From the NCBI RefSeq assembly GCF_001270265.1, contig NZ_LGAP01000001.1, forward strand, positions 372,001 through 436,000: a stretch of DNA of 64,000 nt, given 5' to 3'. This DNA comes from Ensifer adhaerens. GTDB taxonomy: Bacteria; Pseudomonadota; Alphaproteobacteria; Rhizobiales; Rhizobiaceae. The number at the start of each line of letters is the position of its first letter. The first letter of the stretch is position 1. Shown here piece after piece: positions 57,400 to 64,000 of the stretch. A program made the translations under genes and the position numbers. The notes under the pieces are model-generated. The model searched no databases. It saw only the letters and a program-made list of their open reading frames with translations, and was not told where the DNA came from.

Positions 57400-57424
57400 A
57401 AAGCGTGTGCAGGTGATTCGTTCC
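57400..57424 (-). promoter_or_regulatory. Candidate RpoE2 (EcfG) promoter for the Ku operon
   Basis: On the minus strand GGAAC (57424-57420) is followed after 18 bases by TT, matching the GGAAC-N18/19-TT spacing of Sinorhizobium RpoE2 promoters. It lies about 32 bases upstream of the Ku ATG. An inverted repeat TGATTCGTT/AACGAATCA (57414-57440) overlaps it. Confidence 0.4.
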
Positions 57425-57612
57425 AACTCGAAACGAATCATTTTTCAATGACTTATGGAGTGTTCTTCCGACTTTGAATCCGGTTCGTTCCCTGGTTGCA
57501 GCCTTTCACGCTCGGCCCACAGCGTCCGAGCGTGCCACTCACTGCGAGGTTGTCACGCAACTCGTTGGAATCTCACGCGTTCTTCCTGTTTCCAACAAGG
57601 AGGATCATCCCC

Positions 57613-57945
57613 ATGTCTAAGCATGAATTGATCAATACCGGAACAGACAAGCACTACGTTCGCCGCGACAAGGAGGGGCAGTTCAAGGAAAGCGTCGATG
57701 TCGGCCGCTCGCTGTCCGCCGACAAGCGTCAAAAGGCGAAGACGGTGGCCAAGCCGGGCGAGGCGACCAGGGCGACCAGCTCGGCACTCATTGATTTTTG
57801 TCCGCTTATAGCTCGATGGCGTGGGTGGCCGACGGCATCCGGCTCAAAAAGGGATCTGTTCTCCTTCTCTGATGCACTCACCTACGCCCGCTCTGCCGAA
57901 CCGAAGCTGAGAGCTTGGATCATTCCGCTGGGCAGTGATCGTTGA
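57613..57945 (+). CDS. Small conserved basic protein, probably frameshifted at its 3' end
   Basis: The first 50 residues (MSKHELINTGTDKHYVRRDKEGQFKESVDVGRSLSADKRQKAKTVAKPG) read as a small, hydrophilic rhizobial protein, with AAGGAGG upstream. After KPG the frame becomes unlike the start; the +1 frame instead gives GDQGDQLGTH and stops at 57794. I suspect a one-base loss near 57758 in a gene of about 60 codons. Confidence 0.55.
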   Translation: MSKHELINTGTDKHYVRRDKEGQFKESVDVGRSLSADKRQKAKTVAKPGEATRATSSALIDFCPLIARWRGWPTASGSKRDLFSFSDALTYARSAEPKLRAWIIPLGSDR

Positions 57946-58211
57946 TCGATGGGCCGACAGCCGACATCCGGTGTTCCTCGGTTCCGGAGACGTGGAGTTT
58001 CCGCCGCGGTGGCTTCCAGACACCGGCCTTCTATGGTGGCTACGTTATGTCCCCAAGATTGGAGCGGTCGCGACACCCGTGTTTCGACAAAGCGTCACTG
58101 ACTGGCGCTTCCATCAAGGAGCTGGCGAGGATCGAGCTGCGCCGGCCACCGAGGTCGCGGTCAGGAACGCCTGCCTTCGAAGCCTATCTGGCACGGGCGC
58201 GGAGGTTTTGA
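57942..58211 (+). CDS. Uncertain ORF, possibly a remnant
   Basis: An 89-codon frame starting MIDGPTADIRCSS. The last part (ASIKELARIELRRPPRSRSGTPAFEAYLARARRF) looks more protein-like than the first. No family and a poor ribosome binding site. Probably a gene remnant. Confidence 0.2.
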   Translation: MIDGPTADIRCSSVPETWSFRRGGFQTPAFYGGYVMSPRLERSRHPCFDKASLTGASIKELARIELRRPPRSRSGTPAFEAYLARARRF

Positions 58212-58658
58212 GAGACCGTCGGCGACACGAAGCCCGCTTTCCATTCGCCTAAATCTCCTCCTAGAGGTTCCACTGGGAAACTTCCAGGAGAGTTTGAGCC
58301 GGGTGGCCATGGCCGACCAGTCATATTAAGGCGCACCTCGCCTGGAATTCACCCCGGCTCAACAGGATTCGAAAGCGAATCCACAAGCAATCCATCCCTG
58401 CCAAATATCTTCTTGTTAAAACCGTCAATGAACGAATTTACCACCAAATGAGTAACGGCCGATCAATCGCTACTTCAAGGACTCAGTCCTTTTCATCGGA
58501 GCCGAAAGGTCGCTAGGGAAAGTTGGGCAGGATACGGCGCAAACGGAGGCCCAATCATGCCCCAGTTCGATTTCGCCAGGAACAACCTCACATCCGGACG
58601 CCGAACGCTACGGGCACCAAAACGGCTAGTTCATTGTTTTCATTCAGTATTCTGGAAG

Positions 58659-58872
58659 TCGGTGTACGCTGTTGGCGGGCAGGGTGCACGCTGTTGGCAA
58701 GCTGGTGCACGCTGATGCCAAGCGTTACAAATGTTGTAGCGCTCGTCATCAGCGTACACCGACAATCATAGAAATCATTCAGCTTTTGGGAACATGCGAG
58801 CGCTGTGGCGTGCACTGTGCTGGTCATCAGTGTAAACTGAAGCAGCCCTGCTCGGCATCAGCGTAAACTGCG
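58659..58872. mobile_element. Remnant ends of an IS21-like element
   Basis: Three copies of a GGTGTACGCTGATGNC-type motif point right (58659-58676, 58682-58699, 58703-58720) and three point left (58745-58762, 58823-58840, 58854-58872). Multiple short terminal repeats in opposing orientation are typical of IS21-family ends, here with no istA/istB between them. I infer a deletion derivative or MITE-like remnant. Confidence 0.65.
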
Positions 58873-58898
58873 CATTCGGTCGAGTTTTGTGAGCCCAA

Positions 58899-58985
58899 TT
58901 ACCTATGTTCCATGCTATCTCCAGAAGCTGGATCGAGCCTTTCGAACCAGCCGAGAATCGCGACGATACCAACCTGCATTGTCAT
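58899..58985 (-). CDS. Tiny ORF with strong ribosome binding site, possibly truncated gene
   Basis: A 28-residue ORF (MTMQVGIVAILGWFERLDPA...) with GGAGG nine bases before its ATG. The stop falls 27 bases from the IS-remnant repeats, so it may be the start of a gene cut off by that insertion. Confidence 0.3.
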   Translation of the reverse strand: MTMQVGIVAILGWFERLDPASGDSMEHR

Positions 58986-59043
58986 CGTTGAATCCTCCAC
59001 AGGGATCCTTGTCCATTGACATCCTCATCCCGCGCGGTGAGGT

Positions 59044-59682
59044 CTAATACGTCGGCCCAGAAGCTCTCACGATATCGAATGCTTCCTCGACGTGCTCGTG
59101 GAGGAGACGCAGTCGCAGTCTCTGAGGAGAGGTATTGTTTGCCGAGGGGAAAGGGGAAGCGAAGTAATCCGGGCGCGCGTCAACGAGTGTCGGATCTATG
59201 CGATGGCTGTTGTGCTTCAGCAGATTGTTGAGGCGGTTCAGGTTATCGAGCTGCGGACTGAGGGGGTATTTCTTGGCGCTCTCGGTACTCAGTATCCCGA
59301 AGTGATCGCGCCTGCCATGAAGCCCGGTCCATGCTCTCGCGGACCGCTCCCAATAGTGAAAGGCGCTGGTAACGAAGGCTTCACGTACGACACTAACCGC
59401 CAAGATAGCGTCCATCTCTGCCTGGGCGAGCGAATGCGCGGTGGAGCCAAGCAGGATGCCATCCTCGTCATATTCCGAGTCATCGACGCCGGCTTGGTCA
59501 TACTGTGCATAGGCCTGTTTAGCTTGACTGAGCGCCTCGTTCATCTTATCCGCCGATGCCCTGTATGCATCGCAGACGCGATCAATTCCGGTCTGATATC
59601 GGAAGGCTTTAAAGCTGTCGGGTAAAATCGCCATAAACGTCTCGAATCCTTCGCTCGACATGATCGCCTTCTGGTCGCACAC
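59044..59682 (-). CDS. Hypothetical protein upstream of the CBASS module
   Basis: A 212-residue soluble, largely helical protein. GFETFMAILPDSFKAFRYQTGIDRVCDAYRASADKMNEALSQAK and the ARAWTGLHGRRDHFGILSTESAKKYPLSPQLDNLNRLNNLLKHNS segment are notable. Alternative start MSSEGFETF seven residues in. It is on the same strand as the ImmA/XRE pair, 123 bases beyond it. I do not recognise the family; a defence role is only suggested by position. Confidence 0.6.
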   Translation of the reverse strand: MCDQKAIMSSEGFETFMAILPDSFKAFRYQTGIDRVCDAYRASADKMNEALSQAKQAYAQYDQAGVDDSEYDEDGILLGSTAHSLAQAEMDAILAVSVVREAFVTSAFHYWERSARAWTGLHGRRDHFGILSTESAKKYPLSPQLDNLNRLNNLLKHNSHRIDPTLVDARPDYFASPFPSANNTSPQRLRLRLLHEHVEEAFDIVRASGPTY

Positions 59683-59805
59683 AAAATGAGCGAGCGTCGC
59701 CTCAAAAATAGGGACCGTCGCAAGCCGGCATTGAAGCGCTCAACGACCAGAACTCATCTCTGTCCGAGGTACTCGCTGGGTTGCAGGCCGCGTAGCAGTA
59801 GTGGT

Positions 59806-60714
59806 CTACGCCCGCGCCCCCAGTCGGAAAAACTGCGTATACGAGTCCTGAAAATCATCCTCGGCTTGATAGGCTGGCGCCTTGCCTTCAAAATGTAGAA
59901 GCGTCAACTCGAAGTCATATCGATCTGTCCTCATGCACATTTCGAAAGTCGGCTCCGGAAACCAAACGCCTGCCTTCTGCTGAATGCCCTCCAAGGATTC
60001 GTCTCGCGACAGCTTGCTGACAGCAAGCGAAGCGGCAGGCAGTTCAAACAGGTCGCTTTTAGTCCGGAGAAAGCGACCTGACTTGAGGGCCGCATCGCTA
60101 GATTTCGCCCAGAGCGCGAAGCCATCCACGGACGCGACGACCATGGCCCGCGATGTCGTATACTCGAGCCACCTCAGCGTCGCGGCCGTGAGCGATACAC
60201 CATACCTTGCGGCCGCTTCGCCCAAACGAGAGAAGTCAGCGAGCTGATCGGAGGGGATGAACCGCCGATAGTCATCGAGGGGCATGAGGAGCGTGGCAGC
60301 GAACTCGTTCGCTTCCTTCTCGATGTTTCGTCCGGCGCCATGCTCGACGGCTTCCTTCGTGCAATGGAAGCCACCGTCAAAATCAGGATCCTTATCGACA
60401 AGATCCCGGTGAAGCATGAAATGTCCGAGTTCGTGCGCAACGGTGTAGGCCCGGCGCCCCGCGTTCTGCTTTTTGTCGTACATGATCGCCCAACGCCGGG
60501 GCGTGGTATCGCCTGGAACGAGGGCACCTTCGCATCCAGGCAGATCATCACCGACGATCTGCTCAATGTGACTGCTTGGCGAGATCTGCTTCGTGTATTC
60601 GAGTGCAACCTCGTCCACGTTAACAGGCCCGCGCTCGAACCTGTCATTGCCAAACATCGTGTTCAGCACCAGCGAGATGTTGTTAGCAACGGCTCTCGGC
60701 GACTTCGGTGTCAA
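59806..60714 (-). CDS. ImmA/IrrE-type zinc metallopeptidase (CapP-like)
   Basis: A 302-residue M78-family peptidase. The zinc motif HELGH is at residues 94-98, and a third ligand glutamate lies in EKEANEFAATLLMP near residue 134. The C-terminal region contains a sensor-like domain not recognised. Peptidases of this type cleave partner XRE repressors; in CBASS loci the equivalent is CapP, activated by single-stranded DNA. It overlaps the XRE gene by four bases and is divergent from the cyclase gene. Confidence 0.85.
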   Translation of the reverse strand: MTPKSPRAVANNISLVLNTMFGNDRFERGPVNVDEVALEYTKQISPSSHIEQIVGDDLPGCEGALVPGDTTPRRWAIMYDKKQNAGRRAYTVAHELGHFMLHRDLVDKDPDFDGGFHCTKEAVEHGAGRNIEKEANEFAATLLMPLDDYRRFIPSDQLADFSRLGEAAARYGVSLTAATLRWLEYTTSRAMVVASVDGFALWAKSSDAALKSGRFLRTKSDLFELPAASLAVSKLSRDESLEGIQQKAGVWFPEPTFEMCMRTDRYDFELTLLHFEGKAPAYQAEDDFQDSYTQFFRLGARA

Positions 60715-61037
60715 TCTTTCTTGCCTCCAAGAACCTTGGCCATCGCTCGAATCTTCTCGCGGGTGTCGGGGTCCATCTGACTGTATTCACGAAAGAAGGC
60801 CTTGTCCTCGGCATCAGCGAGCGTGACCTCCTCGCGCCCGATCAGGTAATCGGTCGTAACACCGAGAGCTACCGCGATTGTCGCCAGCTTTTCTGCGGAA
60901 GGACGCGGAGGATCCTTGTTCTCCAGTTCCCAGATGTAGCTTTTGGATGAACCCGTAGCCGTCGCGAGCTGGTCGAGCGTCAAGCCCTTCTGCGTGCGTA
61001 ACTCTTTGATTCTTGTTCCAAATGTCGGCTTTGCCAT
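60711..61037 (-). CDS. XRE-family repressor (CapH-like)
   Basis: A 108-residue protein with an HTH_3 domain at about residues 5-65 (FGTRIKELRTQKGLTLDQLATATGSSKSYIWELEN...LATIAVALGVTTDYLIG) and a short C-terminal tail (YSQMDPDTREKIRAMAKVLGG). Paired with the ImmA-like peptidase by a four-base overlap. Position and partner suggest a repressor of the divergent cyclase operon, cleaved by the peptidase under stress. Confidence 0.88.
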   Translation of the reverse strand: MAKPTFGTRIKELRTQKGLTLDQLATATGSSKSYIWELENKDPPRPSAEKLATIAVALGVTTDYLIGREEVTLADAEDKAFFREYSQMDPDTREKIRAMAKVLGGKKD

Positions 61038-61059
61038 GGCGGTACCGTTCTCGTTTTTG

Positions 61060-61073
61060 TTGTTCGGTGTAGC
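61060..61073. promoter_or_regulatory. Operator candidate 1, TTGTTCGGTGTAGC
   Basis: This 14-mer recurs with one change at 61116-61129, 56 bases away. It lies just downstream of the -10 of the XRE promoter. Confidence 0.5.
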
Positions 61074-61076
61074 AGT

Positions 61077-61105
61077 ACAATATGGCCCTTGACTCTGGAA
61101 GGCAA
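61077..61105 (-). promoter_or_regulatory. Candidate sigma-70 promoter for the XRE-ImmA operon
   Basis: On the minus strand TTGCCT (61105-61100) is separated by 17 bases from TATTGT (61082-61077), 40 bases upstream of the XRE ATG. Confidence 0.5.
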
Positions 61106-61117
61106 CATCTCCATCTT
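61089..61117 (+). promoter_or_regulatory. Candidate sigma-70 promoter for the CBASS operon
   Basis: TTGACT (61089-61094), a 17-base spacer and CATCTT (61112-61117). The -10 is weak. It overlaps the divergent XRE promoter, so one operator set could control both. Confidence 0.4.
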
Positions 61118-61129
61118 GTTCGGAGTAGC
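61116..61129. promoter_or_regulatory. Operator candidate 2, TTGTTCGGAGTAGC
   Basis: It matches the 61060-61073 copy in 13 of 14 bases, same orientation. It overlaps the end of the -10 and the start site of the CBASS promoter, as expected for a repressor site. Confidence 0.5.
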
Positions 61130-61232
61130 GATATTTAACGAAGTATTACGGCGAACCCGCTCTGAGGTCGGGGCTGGCTAGTAGACATCAAGGCGCGGCG
61201 CAGCGTGCGGGTCAAGCGAGATCGGAAGCAGC

Positions 61233-62672
61233 ATGAAACTTGTAAGTGATTTCAAGGATTTCCTGGAGGATACCGTCAACCTCAATCAGACGCGCATCGA
61301 CTTGCTCTCAGCTCGTGTCGACGCCATCAAAGATTTTCTCAGGGCATCCGACTGGGACCCGCAGATCCTTCGTTTCATCGAGCAGGGGTCGTGGGCGCAC
61401 GACACGATCATCCGTCCCGTCGACAAGGGGGAGTTCGACGCTGACCTGCTCGTGAAGGTCAAACCCGTCGACGGTTGGAGCGCCGCCCAGTACGTGAAAG
61501 AACTCGGTCGCGTCTTCCGCGATAGCAAGCGCTATGGCGAGATGACGGTCGTCTACGATTACTGCGTCACCATCACCTACGCCGATGATTGCAAGATCGA
61601 CATCGCGCCGTTGGTGACGGATCGCGAATATCAGGGAACGCTTGAGGTCTGCAACAAGCGCGCCGACGAATTCGAAGAGTCTCAGCCGATCGAGTACACC
61701 CGCTGGATCAAGGAAAAGAACGGATACTCGGGCAACAACTCCTTCCGGAAGGCAACGCGGCTGATCAAGTACATCCGCGACATCAAGAAGCGGTTCAGTT
61801 GCCAGTCAGTTCTGCTGACGACCTTAATCGGCCATCGGATCGAGTGGTGGGACAAGGACACCACGGCCTTCGCCGACACGCCGAGCGCCCTCCAGACGAT
61901 CATGGGAAGGCTCGACGACTGGCTGCAGGAACGCCCTGAAAAGCCGAAGGTGGAGAACCCATCCCTGAAATCGCAGGACTTCGCGGATCTTTGGAACGAC
62001 ACCCAGTACGCGAACTTTCGCAACTTCGTGCACAAGTACCGGACGTGGATCGATGACGCCATTGAGGCCCCGAACCGCGCCGAAAGCATCGAGAAATGGT
62101 GCAGGGTCTTCGGCGATGACTTCGCGAAGGGCGAGAACGTCAAGAAGGCCGAGGCTTCAGTGACCGATCGCGCACGGGTCCTTCTCATGGACACAGCCGC
62201 CCATCTTGACGGACTTGTCGACACCGTGATCGATTACGGGGTGGGAATCCTTCCGTCCATCTTCAACAAGCCGCCACATCAGCAGGCACCGCCCTGGCCG
62301 ATGGCGGAAACCGTCTCGCGCAATGTTCAGGTCTTTGCGGAGCATAGCGGTACCAAGCTGAAGGGAAGGGGGCACCGGATCAGCTCGGGTGAGGCACTCG
62401 CTCCCAAGGGCGGGCTCTGGTTCGATGTGCGCATCAACAAGTTCCAGGCAGTTCCATCTGACTGCTACGTTCGGTGGCGCATCACGAACACGGGCGCAGC
62501 CGCGATGGCCCAGAAGTGCGGGAGAGGCGGCTTCGAAAAACCCACTGAAGGCGATCGCCGGTGGGAGGGGCTGCAGTACCGCGGTGTCCATATGGCCGAA
62601 GCCTTCATCATCAGGCGACGCGACGATCGTGTTGTTGGCCAGAGCGACCCGTTCTACGTCGTGATTAAGTAG
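61233..62672 (+). CDS. CBASS cyclic-oligonucleotide synthase (CD-NTase, SMODS) with AGS-C-like sensor domain
   Basis: A 479-residue nucleotidyltransferase. The GS motif is residues 52-53 (QGSWAHDTII), the metal-binding D-x-D is Asp69/Asp71 (GEFDADLLV), and the third aspartate is Asp123 (CKIDIAPLV). The helical middle continues to about residue 340. The C-terminal 130 residues, beta-rich (KGGLWFDVRINKFQAVPSDCYVRWRITNTGAAA), look like the AGS-C nucleotide-sensor domain found in some CBASS cyclases. All active-site residues are present, so it is probably functional. A 12-base gap leads to the membrane protein. Confidence 0.85.
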   Translation: MKLVSDFKDFLEDTVNLNQTRIDLLSARVDAIKDFLRASDWDPQILRFIEQGSWAHDTIIRPVDKGEFDADLLVKVKPVDGWSAAQYVKELGRVFRDSKRYGEMTVVYDYCVTITYADDCKIDIAPLVTDREYQGTLEVCNKRADEFEESQPIEYTRWIKEKNGYSGNNSFRKATRLIKYIRDIKKRFSCQSVLLTTLIGHRIEWWDKDTTAFADTPSALQTIMGRLDDWLQERPEKPKVENPSLKSQDFADLWNDTQYANFRNFVHKYRTWIDDAIEAPNRAESIEKWCRVFGDDFAKGENVKKAEASVTDRARVLLMDTAAHLDGLVDTVIDYGVGILPSIFNKPPHQQAPPWPMAETVSRNVQVFAEHSGTKLKGRGHRISSGEALAPKGGLWFDVRINKFQAVPSDCYVRWRITNTGAAAMAQKCGRGGFEKPTEGDRRWEGLQYRGVHMAEAFIIRRRDDRVVGQSDPFYVVIK

Positions 62673-62684
62673 GAGCAGAAACGA

Positions 62685-63455
62685 ATGCCTAAGGTCGATA
62701 CCGTCAGTAAGAACTATTACGCCCCACTCACGCTGATGGACACCATCGGAGGCTGGCTGTTCTGGGTGATCTCCATCCTGTCCATCGTCACTCTTTTTAT
62801 CGACAAGGCCGCGTATCCGCAGGCGAACATCGCTCTCCAGATAGCGTTCCTGATCGGCGCTCTGCTCTTCTTCGTGCATGGACAGGTTCAGAACATCTAC
62901 CTCTTCCCAAGGGCCGAGGATGCGAGGCGGCAAGAGGCGCTATCCAACAGCTTCAACGTCGCGCTCACGCATGAGGAGACTGTCGGCTATTACAATAACG
63001 ACCAGACGAACCCGCTCAGGCGGTTGGCCGCGAACTCCATGGAGAGCGTATTCTTTACGCGCTCCATTGTTCGCAAGATGCTGCGGTCCCAGCGGATAAC
63101 GACGCTTGGCTATCTCGTGGTCTGGATTGCGGCGATGGCATATCCCTCCACCGATCTCGAGGTCATCGGCGTTGCGGCGCAAGCAATCTTCAGCGGGGAA
63201 ATCGTCGGACGACTGGTTCGCATGGAATGGCTCCGCATGCGCTGCGAACACCTCTTCAACGACTTCAACAGGCTCTTCAACGGCGGTCGGGGGGCATCCA
63301 AGTCCATCACTCAGGCCCAGATCATCGAATTCTTCGCCTATTACGAGACAACCAAATCGACCGCTGCGATCCTCCTATCCACGAAGATCTTCAATGAGCA
63401 GAACCCAACGCTGACCGCCGAATGGGAGCGCATACGCGCTCGCATCGGTATCTGA
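62685..63455 (+). CDS. Four-helix membrane effector of S-4TM type
   Basis: A 256-residue protein with hydrophobic segments at about residues 20-39, 48-67, 138-154 and 157-173, and long soluble regions between and after them. AGGAG lies eight bases before the ATG. It sits directly behind a CD-NTase, as SMODS-associated 4TM effectors do; such effectors are thought to open the membrane when they bind the cyclic nucleotide. Identification rests on topology and context more than on motif identity. Confidence 0.7.
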   Translation: MPKVDTVSKNYYAPLTLMDTIGGWLFWVISILSIVTLFIDKAAYPQANIALQIAFLIGALLFFVHGQVQNIYLFPRAEDARRQEALSNSFNVALTHEETVGYYNNDQTNPLRRLAANSMESVFFTRSIVRKMLRSQRITTLGYLVVWIAAMAYPSTDLEVIGVAAQAIFSGEIVGRLVRMEWLRMRCEHLFNDFNRLFNGGRGASKSITQAQIIEFFAYYETTKSTAAILLSTKIFNEQNPTLTAEWERIRARIGI

Positions 63456-63465
63456 GGCTGCATCC

Positions 63466-64000
63466 ATGGCCACGACAGTTGCCGGTGCCTTCCAACAGTT
63501 CAAGACCAATCTGGAGATTTCTAACCTGCAGGAGAGCACGACATCTACGCGCCAACAGAATGTGCGGGATGCGGTCTCCCAGGACTTCGTGGTCCTCGAC
63601 ACCTTCCTTACCGGATCCTATCGCCGCAGCACGATGATCGCGCCCCTTAAGAGCGCCGACATCGATGTGTTCGCCGTCCTTGATCCGAGGTACTACGCGG
63701 CCAAGAACCAGCACGCGCTGCTGACATCGGTAATGACCACGCTCAAGAAGAAATACCCCTCGACACCGAGGATAAAACCCGACGGACAGGCCGTGACCAT
63801 CACGTTCACGGATTTCGAGGTCGACGTCGTGCCGGGCTTCTAGCGGACCGGCGGAGGCTTTCTTATTCCCGACGCGAATCTCAAGCGATGGATTCCTACG
63901 GATCCCAAAAAGCACGTGGAGCTCTGGTCCCAATCCAACAAGGCTCACAACGGCGCACTCGTTCCGCTTATAAAGATGCTCAAGTGCTGGAACCGGTCGA
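63466..64000 (+). pseudogene. Second CD-NTase (SMODS), interrupted by in-frame TAG, 3' end outside window
   Basis: Residues 50-51 give the GS motif (LTGSYRRSTMIAPL); D-x-D is Asp65/Asp67 (SADIDVF) and the third aspartate Asp120 (FEVDVVPGF). Codon 126 is TAG at 63841, exactly where relatives continue with a residue before R-x-GGG; the frame stays open afterwards (RTGGGFLIPDANLKRWIP...) to the window end. A TAC or TAT to TAG change would explain it. It differs clearly from the first cyclase and starts 10 bases after the effector gene. Confidence 0.8.

Larger units (their letters stand above)
58253..59043. other. Gene-poor segment with IS remnant
   Basis: These 790 bases hold no credible full gene. 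A cluster of six related 18-base repeats at 58659-58872 looks like collapsed IS21-type ends. A 28-codon minus-strand ORF with a strong ribosome binding site lies at 58899-58985. Confidence 0.6.

Noticed and set aside
58681-58872. Short spaced repeats considered as a CRISPR array
   Set aside because: Copies face in two directions, spacing is irregular and repeats are degenerate; IS21-type ends fit better.
58967-58984. Possible third copy of the 37553 repeat arm (ATACCAACCTGCA)
   Set aside because: Only about 13 bases are shared and they fall inside a small ORF with its own ribosome binding site; likely chance.
39928-64000. Second copy of the tRNA-Leu 3' end as attR
   Set aside because: I could not find the tRNA 3' sequence again to the right within the window.

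Overview
The window is chromosomal DNA of a Rhizobiaceae alphaproteobacterium, most likely Ensifer/Sinorhizobium or Rhizobium. The evidence is GC-rich codon use, an alphaproteobacterial str-S10-spc-alpha ribosomal superoperon, an ATP12-type F1 chaperone, a GAAC-N7-GAAC LexA box, an intact RIME1-like rhizobial intergenic element, and RpoE2-type promoter spacing upstream of Ku.

Region 1 (1-25.7 kb) is housekeeping. It holds the 3' end of rpoB, then rpoC with a strong terminator, a small minus-strand ORF, rpsL-rpsG-fusA-tuf, and the S10/spc/alpha set from rpsJ to rplQ. Gene order is canonical, and internal hairpins suggest where the operon is subdivided. Nothing here looks broken.

Region 2 (25.7-39.9 kb) is ordinary chromosome. 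It carries msrPQ (periplasmic methionine sulfoxide repair), a DegQ-type protease with a locally scrambled first PDZ domain, rarA, and a Gdx/SugE guanidinium exporter preceded by what looks like a guanidine-II (mini-ykkC) riboswitch. These are followed by a minus-strand run (ATP12, HAD phosphatase, RluC-type pseudouridine synthase, crcB, fghA), then a DUF1345 protein, a UPF0178 protein and adhC. fghA and adhC together form the glutathione-dependent formaldehyde pathway. An XRE regulator, a mosaic intergenic element, an EamA transporter, lipB and tRNA-Leu(GAG) complete the block.

Region 3 (39.9-64 kb) starts at the tRNA-Leu and reads as an accessory island. The first 7 kb is decayed: a truncated AbrB-family permease joined to a foreign N-terminus, a Cys-rich/OmpA pseudogene, a winged-helix ATPase regulator with two frameshifts, and several orphan small ORFs. 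A DNA-damage block follows: an SRAP peptidase, a LexA-boxed imuA-imuB-dnaE2 mutasome, corA, an intact Ku gene and a second Ku carrying two compensating frameshifts. A cluster of six short terminal-type repeats (58.66-58.87 kb) marks a collapsed IS21-like insertion.

The last 5 kb is the most interesting part. It encodes a CBASS-type antiphage locus: a CD-NTase with an AGS-C-like sensor, a four-helix membrane protein of S-4TM type, and a second, different CD-NTase interrupted by an in-frame TAG. Divergently transcribed from it are an XRE repressor and an ImmA-type metallopeptidase, an arrangement resembling the CapH/CapP switch that couples CBASS expression to DNA damage. Two near-identical 14-bp repeats lie on the two opposed candidate promoters. 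The window ends inside the second cyclase.
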